Source: Croceicoccus sp. YJ47
GTDB lineage: Bacteria; Pseudomonadota; Alphaproteobacteria; Sphingomonadales; Sphingomonadaceae
Length of the DNA stretch: 64,000 nucleotides
NCBI RefSeq assembly: GCF_016745095.1
Contig: NZ_CP067087.1
Span: 1,244,501-1,308,500 of the forward strand
Reading direction: 5' to 3'
This document shows positions 16,665-26,947 of this stretch, piece by piece. The notes under the pieces are model-generated. The model saw only the letters and a list, made by a program, of their open reading frames with translations. It searched no databases and had not been told where the DNA came from. Numbering within the stretch: position 1 is the stretch's first letter; the number at the start of each line of letters is the position of its first letter. The position numbers and the translations under genes were made by a program.

Positions 16665-17282
16665 TCAGGACGGATAGCTCCAGATCGAGCCGCGCTCGTA
16701 ATTTTCCGCGGCGAAGTCCCAGTTGATGTGATCGGTCGCGACCGCCTTCAGATAGTCGGGGCGCACGTTCTTGTGATCGAGGTAATAGGCGTGTTCCCAC
16801 ACGTCGAGCGTGAGGAGCGGGTTCTTGTCGCCGATGGCGAGCGTACCGGCATCGTGCGTTTCCTCGATCGTGAGCTTGCCGTCATTATCCGCGGCGAGCC
16901 AGACCCAGCCCGATGCGAAGTGACCGGCACCGGCCTTCTGAATCTGGTCGAGAAAGGCGTCGAGCGAGCCGAACGCGCTGTCGATGGCACGGGCCAGGTC
17001 GCCCGACGGTGCCTTCTTGTCCGGGCTCATCGAGTTCCAGTAGAAGCCGTGGTTCCACGCCTGCGCCGAATTGTTGAACAGGCCCTGGTCGCCCTTGCTG
17101 TCCGCCTCGGCGATGATCTTCTCGAGCGAGGCGCCGGCAAGGTCGCTGCCTTCGATGGCGGCGTTCGTCTTGTCGACATAGGCCTTGTGATGCTTGCCGT
17201 GGTGGGTGTTCAGCGTGTCGGCGGAAAGCGCCGGGCTGAGCGCGTCTGCGGCATAGGGAAGATCGGGAAAGGTGATCGACAT
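16665..17282 (-). CDS. sodB: Fe/Mn superoxide dismutase
   Basis: Cytoplasmic dismutase converting superoxide to oxygen and hydrogen peroxide. It has 205 residues. Metal ligands are His27 (NTHHGKHH), His78 (AWNHGFYW), Asp160 and His164 (DVWEHAYYLD). The HFASGWVWLA segment and overall sequence favour the Fe or cambialistic type. The ATG at 17282 gives MSITFPDLPYA, a standard SodB start. It is convergent with the AI-2E gene across a shared terminator. Confidence 0.96.
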   Translation of the reverse strand: MSITFPDLPYAADALSPALSADTLNTHHGKHHKAYVDKTNAAIEGSDLAGASLEKIIAEADSKGDQGLFNNSAQAWNHGFYWNSMSPDKKAPSGDLARAIDSAFGSLDAFLDQIQKAGAGHFASGWVWLAADNDGKLTIEETHDAGTLAIGDKNPLLTLDVWEHAYYLDHKNVRPDYLKAVATDHINWDFAAENYERGSIWSYPS

Positions 17283-17433
17283 GTGTGTCTCCTGATTGAA
17301 TTGAGTACGACCCCGTGGCCCCGATATGGGCCGGGTATTTAAATTACCAACGGGTGAACGGCGATGAAGTTGCATCGAAAGCCGGATTTTTGCCGCAGCC
17401 GGTCTGCGCGCCCGGTCAATGTGCCTCGTGCCG

Positions 17434-18747
17434 TCACGCCTCCGCCAGGCGTGAACGCCGCCCCACGGTGGCCGCGACCGCCACATCCATCGTCACGTTT
17501 GCCAGCGTGCGCATCAGATCCGGCACCACCTCCACCGCCACGAGAAGCGCCAGCGGCTCGATCGGAACCCCCATGGTCAGCGCAATCGGCCCGATGGAGG
17601 CGACGAAGCTGATGGCGCCGGGCAGCGACACCGAGCCCAGCGTCGTCAGCATGGACACCGCCAGCCCGGCCGCGATGACCGGCGGCGACAAGGGCACGTC
17701 GAACAACGCCGCAACATAGATCGCGACGGCAAGGTTCATCGCCGGGCTGGTCGCACGAAAAATCGCCACCGCCATCGGCAGGACGAAATCGCTCGCCTCC
17801 TCCCGCACGCCGAGCTGCCGCGTCGCCGCCAGCATTGCCGGCAGGCTGGCGAGCGAGCTCTGTGTCGACAGGGCGACGGCTTGGGCGGGGAGGATCGCGC
17901 GGGCAAACGCGGGCAGAGATACCCGCGCGCCGACCACCGCCACGGCATAGGCGGCGAGGAAAATCGCTCCGCCCACCGCCACCACCAGCGCCACGTAATG
18001 CGCGAGCAGGCCGATCGCGTCCGCCCCGCTGGTCGCGCCGAGCGCGGTGCCGAGCGCGAACACCCCCACCGGCGCGAGTTTCAGCACCCAGCCGATCATC
18101 ACCAGCATCGCATTGCCCAGCGCGGCAAAGAACCCGGCGATGATGTCCTGCTGCGCCGCGGCCAGCCGGGTCAACGCCATGGCGAACACGGCAAAAAACA
18201 CGACCAGCGGCAGCATCGCCGTCTCCGCCGCCGCCGCGACGATATTGACGGGCACGAGGCTCCCGATGAGATCGCCGAGCGAGGGCACCGGCCCCGGCTC
18301 CGCCCCCGCCATCTGCCGGGCGAGCGCCTGCGCAGCCTCGCCCGGGACCGGGAAGGCGGACAGGAGCGCGGGCATCGCGACCGCCGACAAAACCGCGCCT
18401 GCAAACAGCACGAGCGCGAATGTCCCCAGCGTCAGCACCGCCATCCGGCCCGCGCCCGCCGCCTTCACCATTTGCAGGATGCCATTGACGAGCAGGGCCG
18501 CCACCAGAGGCACGATCGTCACCTGCAACGCTCGCAGCCACAATGTCCCCACCGGGCCGAGTACGGCCAGCACCGCATCGCCCCCGCCCCGTTCGGCCAG
18601 CACGAACCCCAGCGTCAGCCCCGCGACGAGCGCCGCCAGCGTCCAGGCCGCCGGCATGCGGATTTCCGGCGGCGCGAGCCCGCCCGCCGACGCGGGTTCG
18701 GACCCGACCGCGTCGTGATATTCGCCGTTTGCGCCGCCCGTTGCCAA
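17434..18747 (-). CDS. Dicarboxylate/amino acid:cation symporter (DAACS)
   Basis: A 437-residue secondary transporter of the GltP/DctA family, which imports C4-dicarboxylates or acidic amino acids with protons or sodium. Eight membrane segments and two re-entrant loops are expected. The serine-rich hairpin [15 protein letters not shown] (about residue 290), the unwound segment [16 protein letters not shown] and the second hairpin ([15 protein letters not shown]) are visible. The substrate cannot be fixed: the usual NMDGT motif reads NLAVA here, an unusual variant. The gene lies between sodB and glmM with no obvious partner. Confidence 0.85.
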   Translation of the reverse strand: MATGGANGEYHDAVGSEPASAGGLAPPEIRMPAAWTLAALVAGLTLGFVLAERGGGDAVLAVLGPVGTLWLRALQVTIVPLVAALLVNGILQMVKAAGAGRMAVLTLGTFALVLFAGAVLSAVAMPALLSAFPVPGEAAQALARQMAGAEPGPVPSLGDLIGSLVPVNIVAAAAETAMLPLVVFFAVFAMALTRLAAAQQDIIAGFFAALGNAMLVMIGWVLKLAPVGVFALGTALGATSGADAIGLLAHYVALVVAVGGAIFLAAYAVAVVGARVSLPAFARAILPAQAVALSTQSSLASLPAMLAATRQLGVREEASDFVLPMAVAIFRATSPAMNLAVAIYVAALFDVPLSPPVIAAGLAVSMLTTLGSVSLPGAISFVASIGPIALTMGVPIEPLALLVAVEVVPDLMRTLANVTMDVAVAATVGRRSRLAEA

Positions 18748-18844
18748 GATGCTTGCCCCTTTTCATGCCCGGCGCACCGTGACATGGAACGCGTTTGAGC
18801 CGCCTGATGCACGCACGCATTGCTTCAGCAAGGGACGAAAACTT

Positions 18845-20185
18845 TTGGGACGCAAATATTTCGGCACCGACGGCATTCGCGGCCGCACCAATGAAGGCGT
18901 GATGACCGCCGCCATGGCGATGAAGGTGGGTCAGGCCGCGGGCACCTATTTCCTGCGCGGGGCGCACAAGCACCGCGTCGTCATCGGGAAAGATACGCGG
19001 CTGTCGGGCTATATGATGGAAAGCGCGCTGGTCGCGGGCTTTACCAGCGTCGGGATGGACGTGGTGCTGCTCGGCCCGATGCCGACGCCGGCCGTCGCGA
19101 TGATGGCGCGTTCGATGCGCGCGGATCTCGGCGTGATGATCTCGGCCAGCCACAATCCGTTCGAGGACAATGGCATCAAGCTGTTCGGCCCCGATGGCTT
19201 CAAGCTTTCGGACGAGGACGAGATGGCGATCGAGATGATGCTCGATCAGGAGCAGCTGCTTGTCCCGGCAAAGGATATCGGGCGGGCGCGCCGCATCGAC
19301 GATGCCAAGGGACGCTATATCCACGCGGTGAAGAATTCGCTGTCGGACAGGGTGCGGCTGGACGGGGTGAAGATCGTCGTCGATTGCGCACACGGTGCCG
19401 CCTATGACGTGACGCCGTCGGTGCTTTGGGAGCTGGGCGCGGACATCGTGCAGATGGGCGTCTCGCCCAACGGGCTCAACATCAATCAGGACGTCGGCTC
19501 CACCGCGCTCGACGCGATCAAGGCCCGCGTGGTCGAGGAAGGCGCCGACATCGGCATCGCGCTCGACGGGGATGCGGACCGGCTGATCGTGGTGGACGAA
19601 ACGGGCCGCACGGTCGATGGCGACCAGATCATGGCGCTGATCGGGCGGGACATGCACCGGCAGGGGCGGCTCACCGGCGGAGGCGTGGTCGCGACGGTGA
19701 TGAGCAATCTCGGCCTTGAACGTTTTCTGGAGAGCGAGGGGCTGTCGCTGGTGCGCACGGCGGTGGGCGACCGCTACGTGCTGGAGGCGATGAAATCGGG
19801 CGGTTTCAACGTGGGCGGCGAACAGTCGGGGCACATGATCCTGCTCGATCATGCGACGACGGGCGACGGGACGGTCGCCGCGCTACAGGTATTGTCGGCG
19901 CTGGTGCAATCGAGCGGCAGGGCGAGCGAGCTGCTCCATCTGTTCGACCCGGTGCCGCAATTGCTTAAAAACGTGCGCTATACAGGTGGGCAACCGCTCG
20001 ACACCGAAAGCGTGAAGACCGCCATCGCCCATGGCAAGGGCGTGCTGGCCGGGACGGGCCGCGTCGTGATCCGCAAATCGGGGACCGAGCCCGTGATCCG
20101 CGTCATGGCCGAGGGCGACGATGCGGGCACGGTGGAACAGGTCGTCGACGCGATCTGCGACGCGGTGCGGGACGCGGGCGCGTGA
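18845..20185 (+). CDS. glmM: Phosphoglucosamine mutase
   Basis: Converts glucosamine-6-phosphate to glucosamine-1-phosphate for UDP-GlcNAc and cell-wall synthesis. From a TTG start at 18845 (AGGGA upstream), the 446-residue protein begins [12 protein letters not shown], as GlmM does. Ser102 in [12 protein letters not shown] is the phosphoserine, the metal loop is DGDADR (about residue 243) and the C-terminal phosphate loop is [12 protein letters not shown]. Its stop overlaps the thiD GTG start (GTGA). Confidence 0.97.
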   Translation: MGRKYFGTDGIRGRTNEGVMTAAMAMKVGQAAGTYFLRGAHKHRVVIGKDTRLSGYMMESALVAGFTSVGMDVVLLGPMPTPAVAMMARSMRADLGVMISASHNPFEDNGIKLFGPDGFKLSDEDEMAIEMMLDQEQLLVPAKDIGRARRIDDAKGRYIHAVKNSLSDRVRLDGVKIVVDCAHGAAYDVTPSVLWELGADIVQMGVSPNGLNINQDVGSTALDAIKARVVEEGADIGIALDGDADRLIVVDETGRTVDGDQIMALIGRDMHRQGRLTGGGVVATVMSNLGLERFLESEGLSLVRTAVGDRYVLEAMKSGGFNVGGEQSGHMILLDHATTGDGTVAALQVLSALVQSSGRASELLHLFDPVPQLLKNVRYTGGQPLDTESVKTAIAHGKGVLAGTGRVVIRKSGTEPVIRVMAEGDDAGTVEQVVDAICDAVRDAGA

Positions 20186-20978
20186 CCATTGCGCGCATAT
20201 TGGTGATCGCCGGTTCGGATTCGTCGGGCGGCGCGGGGATACAGGCCGATATTCGCACCATCACCATGCTTGGCGCGCATCCGATGACCGCGATCACCGC
20301 CGTCACCGCTCAGAATACGCAAGGGGTGCAGGGCGTTCACATGCTGCCTGCCGATTTCGTCGTGACGCAGGCACAAAGCTGCATCGCGGATATTGGCGTC
20401 GACGCTGTGAAGATCGGCATGCTCGGCGCGCCCGACATTGCCCATGCGGTCGCCGACCTGCTCGAAACGCTGCGCGTGCCGATCGTGTTCGACCCGGTCA
20501 TGGTCGCGACGAGCGGGGCGGTGCTCGCCGATGCGGAGACGATTGCCGGGTTTGAACGGTTGATGGCTCTCGCCGCGCTGACCACCCCGAACCTGCCCGA
20601 GCTGGAGGCTCTGGGCGGGGAGGCCGTGCTGCGCGAAAAGACCCGCGCGCTGCTGATCAAGGGGGGCATGCGGCCGGGCCTAAAATCGAAAACCGGCTGG
20701 TCGAGAGCGGCTGCGAAACCGTGTTCGTGTCGCCCCGCATCGACACGCGCCACACCCACGGCACCGGCTGTACGCTGGCGAGCGGGATTGCCGCGGGGCT
20801 GGGCGCGGGGATGGACCTGCGCGCCGCGACGGGGCGGGCGATCCGCTTTGTCGAGCAGGCGATCGCGCATGTGCCGGGCCTTGGCCACGGGGGCGGGCCG
20901 TTGGGCCATGCGATGGGGGGCGTGCCGTTCGACGCCACACGCCCCATCGGGGATCAGGGTTTGGCCTACGGCAGCTGA
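20182..20978 (+). pseudogene. thiD: ThiD HMP kinase/HMP-P kinase, frameshifted
   Basis: Expected to phosphorylate hydroxymethylpyrimidine and its monophosphate for thiamine synthesis. The first 160 residues are normal (AGSDSSGGAGIQADIRT, then FDPVMVATSG and LTTPNLPE). At a run of six G (20661-20666) the frame slips. The rest, HAAGPKIENRLVESG and the nucleotide-binding TRHTHGTGCTLASGIA, continues in the next frame to a stop at 20978. One missing G restores a full protein of about 265 residues. The homopolymer makes a base-calling error a strong possibility; otherwise the gene is inactive or phase-variable. It overlaps glmM by 4 nt and the convergent LOG gene by 13 nt. Confidence 0.88.
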
Positions 20979-21895
20979 TAGAAGCGGGTGACGCGGTCCC
21001 ACGCCTCATCCGCGGTTTCGACGATGCGGAACAGCTTCAGATCCTTGGCCGAGATCACGCCTTCCTCGGCCAGCGCCTCGAAATTGACGACGCGGGTCCA
21101 GAAATCCTTGCCGAAGAGCAGGATCGGGATCGGCTTCATCTTGCCGGTCTGAATGAGGGTCAGCAATTCGAAGAATTCGTCGAACGTGCCGAACCCGCCG
21201 GGGAACACCGCCACCGCCCGCGCACGCAGCAGGAAATGCATCTTGCGCAGCGCGAAATAGTGAAATTGAAACGAGAGGCGCGGCGTCACATATTCGTTGG
21301 GCGCCTGTTCGTGCGGCAGGACGATATTGAGGCCGATCGATTCCGCGCCCGCATCCTGCGCCCCGCGATTGGCGGCCTCCATGATCGACGGGCCGCCGCC
21401 CGATGTCACGACGAACTGACGCTTGCCATCCTCGATCACCGCGGCGGAACTCGCGAGGAAGGCGAGCTTGCGCGCCTCGGTATAGAATTTCGCCTTCTCG
21501 ATCAGCTTCTCGACCGTCTTGGCCTGGCGGTCGTCCGTTTCGGTCGCATCCTTCAGCAGATCGGCCTCTTCGGGCGAGGGAATGCGCGCCGAACCGTAGA
21601 TGACGAGCGTAGAGCCGACGCCCGCTTCCTCGAGCATGGTTTCCGCCTTCAGCAGCTCCAGCTGAAACCGGACGGGGCGCAGATCCTCGCGCAGGAGGAA
21701 ATCGGTATCGCGGAACGCCAGCTTGTACGCCGGATGCCGCGTTTGGGGCGTATGCTGCGGCGAGGCGTCCGAAAAGGCCGCCTCCTGTTCCGCCTTGTAG
21801 AATTTGCGCGGGGTGAGCGAGCGGTCGGGATTGGACGGCTCGCCATGCGGGCCGGGAACGCCCGGTTCGGTGGGCGGATCTTTGCGTTCGGTCAT
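20966..21895 (-). CDS. LOG family nucleotide 5'-monophosphate phosphoribohydrolase
   Basis: TIGR00730/LOG-type enzyme, the family that splits cytokinin-type or other nucleoside monophosphates into base and ribose 5-phosphate. It has 309 residues, longer than the common 190 because of an N-terminal extension of about 90 residues. The diagnostic motifs are VTSGGGPSIMEAANRGA and FPGGFGTFDEFFE. ATG 21895 (MTERKDPP) is chosen over the more upstream frame start, which has no conserved sequence. Confidence 0.85.
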   Translation of the reverse strand: MTERKDPPTEPGVPGPHGEPSNPDRSLTPRKFYKAEQEAAFSDASPQHTPQTRHPAYKLAFRDTDFLLREDLRPVRFQLELLKAETMLEEAGVGSTLVIYGSARIPSPEEADLLKDATETDDRQAKTVEKLIEKAKFYTEARKLAFLASSAAVIEDGKRQFVVTSGGGPSIMEAANRGAQDAGAESIGLNIVLPHEQAPNEYVTPRLSFQFHYFALRKMHFLLRARAVAVFPGGFGTFDEFFELLTLIQTGKMKPIPILLFGKDFWTRVVNFEALAEEGVISAKDLKLFRIVETADEAWDRVTRFYQLP

Positions 21896-22030
21896 TCTCG
21901 GTTCCCTCTCCTGCGCCGGGCGCATCCCGTATGGAATAGCCAGCCCAGATAGGGGCCGGGGCGCCAGACGCAAGCCGGAGCGGGCGGGATTGTGCTCCGC
22001 CGCCGGGAGAAACCGCCCCGCCGCGCCGGC

Positions 22031-23782
22031 CTATGCCGCGAAACGCATCGTTCCGGGCGTGAGAGCGTGCGCCCGCCGCGGCGTACGCTCCATCTTGAAC
22101 TTGCCGATTTCTTCTGCAAGCGAGCTGGCTTCGCTGGTGAGCTGGCGGGCGGCGGCGGTCGCCTGCTCGACCATGGCGGCGTTCTGCTGCGTCACGCCGT
22201 CCATTTCGGTCACCGCACTGCTGATCTGGGACAGGCCATCGGACTGCATGTTGGCGGCACCCGCGATATCCTCGATCAGCGTGCTGATCTGCGCGATGCG
22301 GTCGATGATGCGTTTGAGCGATTGCCCGGTTTCGCCGACGAGGGTGACGCTTTCCTGCACCTGCCCGGCGGTCGCGTTGATGCGGGATTTGACGTCCTGC
22401 GCCGCCTCTGCGGAGCGTTGCGCCAGGGCACGAACCTCGGATGCGACGACCGCGAAACCGCGCCCCGCATCGCCGGCACGCGCCGCCTCGACCCCGGCGT
22501 TGAGCGCCAGAAGGTTTGTCTGAAACGCGATGCCGTCGATGACAGAGATGATGGCCGAAATCTCGACCGACGTGGTTTCCAGCCGCTCCATCGCCGCGAC
22601 GGTGCGTGTCACGACGGTGCCGCCGCGCCCTGCGTCGTCCTTGGCATCGGCGACCGCGGTGCTTGCCTTTTCGGCATCTTCGGCGGTCTTGCGCACGGTT
22701 TCGGTCAGCTGGCGCAACGCGGCCGATGTTTCCTCCAGGCTGGCCGCCTGGCGTTCGGTACGCTGCGCAAGGTCGTCGGATGCCTGCGACACTTCGCCTG
22801 CACCGACCCTGAATTCGGAAACGCTGTCGCTGACCGAACCGATGGTCGCGGCAAGTTCCGTGACGGCGGCGTTGAAATCGTGCCTGATCTGGGCATAGGC
22901 TTCGGGAAGCTCGCGATCGATGGTGCAGGTGAGGTCGCCGGCGGCGAGGCTGGACAGATGTTCGGCCAGCACTTCGGTCGCATCGGCGGAGGCGCGCGCC
23001 TTTTCCCGTTCCGCATCGACGACGGCCTCGCGGAAACTATCGACCGCGCGGGCGATATCGCCGATCTCGTCACGCTGATCGAGATGCGGCACTTCCGCTT
23101 CGCCCTTCGATGCGGCGAGCCCGCGAATGGTAAGGGCGAGCCGCTGTATCGGGCCGACTACCTGGGTGCGAACCGTGGCGATCGCGGCAAGGCCGATGGC
23201 GCCGGCAACAACGACCAGTGCGATCATCAGGTTGCGCATGAAATAGGCATGCTCGATTTCCTGCGCGCCGGTGGATTCCGCAACGTCGATCTGCAATTCG
23301 ACGAGGGCGCTGATATGTTCGGACACGGGGTCGATGGCGGGATAGAGATCTTCCCGGGCAAATTGCCGCAGCGCATCGGCATCACCGCGTTGCAGAATCG
23401 ATTGCAGCGTGTCGAGCCGCGCATCGGCCGCGGTCATGCGGACCTGCGTCTGCTCGACCATGTCGGCTTCGGTCTCGGTCAGGCGGGTCGAGCGGTAATT
23501 GGTCCAGCGCTCGCCGATTTCGGCACGGCCGGACGCGATTTGCCGGCCCGCCTCGGCATAGGTGAGGCTGCCGCTGCGCGCCTTGTGCGTGGCATCGACG
23601 ATGTCCACCGCGTATTTGTCCGCCACGACCTTGAGATCGCCGACCGCCGCCACGCGGTCCGTGACGATCGTTTCGAACGCGGCGGTCGTATTCGCCATGG
23701 TCAACAGGGACAGCGTCGCCATCGCCGCAATGATGAGGATGAGGCCAGCGAGGCACGCGGTAAGTTTTCTGCGAATTGTCAT
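22031..23782 (-). CDS. Methyl-accepting chemotaxis protein
   Basis: A chemoreceptor of 583 residues: membrane helix at about 8-30, a periplasmic four-helix-bundle sensor (about 35-185), second helix (about 190-210), HAMP, then the cytoplasmic signalling hairpin with the core ISVIDGIAFQTNLLALNAG, which contacts CheA and CheW. No che or flagellar gene is in the window, so it is an orphan. Ligand unknown. ATG 23782 (MTIRRKL) is chosen because the membrane anchor starts right after it; 23803 is possible. Confidence 0.92.
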   Translation of the reverse strand: MTIRRKLTACLAGLILIIAAMATLSLLTMANTTAAFETIVTDRVAAVGDLKVVADKYAVDIVDATHKARSGSLTYAEAGRQIASGRAEIGERWTNYRSTRLTETEADMVEQTQVRMTAADARLDTLQSILQRGDADALRQFAREDLYPAIDPVSEHISALVELQIDVAESTGAQEIEHAYFMRNLMIALVVVAGAIGLAAIATVRTQVVGPIQRLALTIRGLAASKGEAEVPHLDQRDEIGDIARAVDSFREAVVDAEREKARASADATEVLAEHLSSLAAGDLTCTIDRELPEAYAQIRHDFNAAVTELAATIGSVSDSVSEFRVGAGEVSQASDDLAQRTERQAASLEETSAALRQLTETVRKTAEDAEKASTAVADAKDDAGRGGTVVTRTVAAMERLETTSVEISAIISVIDGIAFQTNLLALNAGVEAARAGDAGRGFAVVASEVRALAQRSAEAAQDVKSRINATAGQVQESVTLVGETGQSLKRIIDRIAQISTLIEDIAGAANMQSDGLSQISSAVTEMDGVTQQNAAMVEQATAAARQLTSEASSLAEEIGKFKMERTPRRAHALTPGTMRFAA

Positions 23783-23974
23783 GGGCGGCGTTGTGATGCG
23801 CAATCATGTAAAAACGAAGCAGGCGCGATTACGCAGACATACGTGTGGGACGCGCGATTTTGGTTAGCCATCGCGGCGCGGCGGGCATGGCCCGATCGCA
23901 GGCCCTATGTCGCGATGCACCATATCTTAAAGCGTTGTGGCCGATGACCGCATGCACGTCGGACGTGGGCATTC

Positions 23975-26398
23975 ATGGAAATGCACGGGTCCATGCCGCG
24001 CCCCGCAAAACGGGGGCCGTTCGCAAGGTTCTCCTCCATGGTGTTCAATGATGGTCGGCAATGGGTTCGGGCCCTGAAGAAACGGATCGGGCGCGTCTCG
24101 CTACCGTCCGCATTCGATTCCCGGCTCGCACTCCGTTTCGTGACCTTCGTCGTCGCGCCCTCGGTGGTCTTTGCGCTCATCGTCCTGCTTTTTTCGGCGT
24201 GGAGCTTGCAGACCACCGTCCGGCAAAGCGATCAGGCCATGCGCGACCGGCAGGTTCGCGAAGTGCGCGCGACGATCGCCGGCGTGCTCGACGAACTTGC
24301 GCAGACGCAGGGCGGCGTTGCGATCTGGGATCCGGCCTGGGAAGAGGCGCGCAAGCCCGACCCCGATCTCGACTGGATCGAGGATAATGTCGGAATATGG
24401 CTGCACCATACCTTCGGCCACGATTCGATCTACATCCTCAATGCCCGGAACGAACCGCTCTTTGCCATGGTCGATGGCAAGCGTTCGGATGCGGACAGCT
24501 ACCGCAAGGTCGCCGCCGATCTTGCCCCGCTCGTGGATTCGGCGCGCGGGATCGGGCCGCGCCCGCCATCCGTGCATGACCGGCTCGACGGGCACGCGCT
24601 TCATCCCGACAGCACGGTCCGTACGTCCGAATATGCGATCCACGCCACCGATCTTGCAAAGATCGACGGGCGCGCGGCGGCGGTGAGCGTCATGCGCATG
24701 TTCCCCAGCTCCTACTGGAACGAGGCCGATGCCGGAACCGAGCCCCTGCTTGTCAGCGTGCGCTTTCTCAATTCCGGTCTGCGCAAGAGCCTCGCCGATT
24801 TCGGCATGATCGAGGGGGCACGCGTGACCCCTCGCCCGGATCTGCCCGGTTCCGGAACGCTCAGCCTGCGGCTTAAATCCTCCACCGGAGAGCCGATCGG
24901 CTATTTTACGTGGCGGCCGCAGATGCCGGGGCGCGCCATCCTCAAATCGATTCGCGGGCGCGTCATCGCCGCGCTGGCCGCGATGGCCGTGCTGCTGACT
25001 CTGCTGCTGGCCGGGATCGGGCGGTTGATGGCGCGGGACGCGAAACTGATCGGCGAAATCTCCGCCGCGCATACCGAATTGCAGGCGAAGGAGGCGCAGG
25101 CGAATTACCTCGCGCTTCACGATTCGCTCACCGGACTGCCCAATCGTACCGCCTTCATGGATTTCGTCGACCGGGCGTTGTCGGCGCATCACGGCGGCGA
25201 AGGACCGGCGGTCATGCTGGTCGATCTCGACAGGTTCAAGCAGGTCAACGACACGCTGGGTCACCTCGCCGGCGACCGGTTGATCGAACAGGTCGGGGAG
25301 CGGCTGTTCGCCGTAACCCCTTCGAACGGCATGGTGGCGCGGCTGGGCGGGGACGAGTTCGCGATCTGCCTGCCTGCGGGACCGGGCGGACCGGAGGCGG
25401 TGGCCATTGCCGAGGCCGCGCTCGAACAGCTGCGCGAGCCGTTTTCGATCATCGGCTCGACCGTGCATATCGGCGGGAGCATCGGCATCGCGCTCGCGCC
25501 GAGGCAGGCGGTGGCGCGCACCGAATTGCTGCGCCGTGCCGACATCGCGATGTATCGTGCCAAGGAGCAGGGCCGCGACGGTTGCCGGGTGTTCAGTGCG
25601 GACATGGACCGGACGATGTTGCGCCGCCTCCGGATCGAGGAGGACCTGCGCAAGGTGCTCACCGGCGACGAGGGCCTCTATGTCCAGTTTCAGCCGCAAT
25701 ATACCGCCGAGGCCGGACGCCTTGCCGGGTTCGAGGCGCTGGTGCGCTGGACCCATCCGACGCTCGGTGAACTCGCGCCGGACGCGTTCATCCCCGTGGC
25801 GGAGGATTGCGGGCTCATTCTCCCGCTCGGCATGTGGGTTCTGAAGGAAACCTGCCGGGTGGCGCGCGCATGGCCGCGGCTCGGCTTTGCCGTCAACGTC
25901 TCCCCCGTGCAATTGCGGGCGCCGGGCTTCGCAAGCCAGGTCACCGCCGCCGTTTGCGAGGCGGGCGTCTCCCCGGCGCAGATCGAACTGGAAATCACCG
26001 AGACGATGTTCCTCGACACCGACGAATCGATCAGGAGCACGCTGGCCGCATTGCGCAAGGCTGGATTCCGCCTCGCCATCGACGATTTCGGGACCGGTTT
26101 TTCGAGCCTCAACTATCTCAGCCGGTTCCATGTCGATCGCATCAAGATCGACCGCAGCTTCGTCGCCCGGCTGGGACAGGATGTACAGGCCGGTGCCATC
26201 ATCGAAACGGTCATCTCGCTTGGACAGGCGCTGGACGTGTCGGTGATCGCCGAAGGGGTGGAAACGTCGGAGCAGAGGGCTTTCCTGCAACTGGCCGGGT
26301 GCAACACGTTGCAGGGGTTCCTGTTTTCGGCCGCGGTGGACGAGCGGGACCTGCCCGCGCTGCTCGAATCGCGGCGGCCTGCCCTGTCCGGGCTTTGA
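23975..26398 (+). CDS. CHASE4-GGDEF-EAL cyclic-di-GMP protein
   Basis: An 807-residue membrane regulator of cyclic-di-GMP. A membrane helix (about residues 55-78) precedes a periplasmic CHASE4-type sensor (IWDPAWEEA, then DSIYILNARNEPLF), a second helix near 325-350, a GGDEF domain with intact GGDEF at 458-462 and an EAL domain with Glu587 in FEALVRW, EITETMFLD, IDDFGTGFSSLNYL and EGVET. All catalytic motifs look intact, so it may both make and degrade the messenger. The exact start is uncertain; several ATGs lie between 23975 and 24040. Confidence 0.92.
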   Translation: MEMHGSMPRPAKRGPFARFSSMVFNDGRQWVRALKKRIGRVSLPSAFDSRLALRFVTFVVAPSVVFALIVLLFSAWSLQTTVRQSDQAMRDRQVREVRATIAGVLDELAQTQGGVAIWDPAWEEARKPDPDLDWIEDNVGIWLHHTFGHDSIYILNARNEPLFAMVDGKRSDADSYRKVAADLAPLVDSARGIGPRPPSVHDRLDGHALHPDSTVRTSEYAIHATDLAKIDGRAAAVSVMRMFPSSYWNEADAGTEPLLVSVRFLNSGLRKSLADFGMIEGARVTPRPDLPGSGTLSLRLKSSTGEPIGYFTWRPQMPGRAILKSIRGRVIAALAAMAVLLTLLLAGIGRLMARDAKLIGEISAAHTELQAKEAQANYLALHDSLTGLPNRTAFMDFVDRALSAHHGGEGPAVMLVDLDRFKQVNDTLGHLAGDRLIEQVGERLFAVTPSNGMVARLGGDEFAICLPAGPGGPEAVAIAEAALEQLREPFSIIGSTVHIGGSIGIALAPRQAVARTELLRRADIAMYRAKEQGRDGCRVFSADMDRTMLRRLRIEEDLRKVLTGDEGLYVQFQPQYTAEAGRLAGFEALVRWTHPTLGELAPDAFIPVAEDCGLILPLGMWVLKETCRVARAWPRLGFAVNVSPVQLRAPGFASQVTAAVCEAGVSPAQIELEITETMFLDTDESIRSTLAALRKAGFRLAIDDFGTGFSSLNYLSRFHVDRIKIDRSFVARLGQDVQAGAIIETVISLGQALDVSVIAEGVETSEQRAFLQLAGCNTLQGFLFSAAVDERDLPALLESRRPALSGL

Positions 26399-26947
26399 CC
26401 GGGCACGGCGGAACGCCGGGCCTCGCGCGCCGCATTTCCGCATGGCGGGACGGCGATGCCGCATTGGGTCCGATCATCGTGACCCCGGACGCAATTCCCG
26501 ACCCATGGAGGCTGCGCCGCTTGCTCCCCGTCAAAAATCAGGAAAAGCAGCGCTCCGGTATCAGCCGCACGCTGCTTAAAATCGAGCGGCAGATCGCCAA
26601 TATCGGCCTTGGCATCATGCCGGAACGGCGCGGCAGTATCGCGAACACAACACATGATGGCGCGGGCTCAGCCCTGCCCCCCTCGAGAACAAGTATGGCC
26701 AGTCGATGCGATCGAGAGACGGCAAGGACGGCGGGGATGAGCCGCCGGTATTGTGGATAGCAGGTAATCGGGCACAATGTCCGTTGCATCAGCCCAAATC
26801 GCATCGCCCTATAAAACAGACCGCGCCGCTAGCCTCCTCCATGAAGGGCATGTGAGGCTACGCCACCGATCCCCCTTATCAAAGCGCGCAATGCACCGCG
26901 CGATCACGGTGATGGCGTGCTGTTTGCAATTGCCGTTCGTTCTCACC
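26399..26947. other. 549-nt gap without a recognisable gene
   Basis: It lies between two convergent genes (the GGDEF-EAL gene and etfA). No open frame here shows conserved features. A 7-bp inverted repeat (TAGCCTC at 26830-26836 and GAGGCTA at 26854-26860, 17-nt loop) lies about 90 nt past the etfA stop without a T run, so it is a weak terminator candidate at best. Confidence 0.55.

Noticed and set aside
17339-19852. Very long minus-strand open frame (over 800 codons)
   Set aside because: Lies out of frame with the symporter gene and antisense to glmM; composition is Gly/Arg/Ala-rich with no conserved motif. It results from the GC-rich codon bias of the real genes.
24101-26464. Long minus-strand open frame opposite the GGDEF-EAL gene
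   Set aside because: Antisense shadow, rich in Arg, Gly and His, without family motifs; the plus-strand gene has complete GGDEF and EAL signatures.
26830-26860. Inverted repeat downstream of etfA as a terminator
   Set aside because: Only a 7-bp stem with a 17-nt loop and no T tract on either strand.
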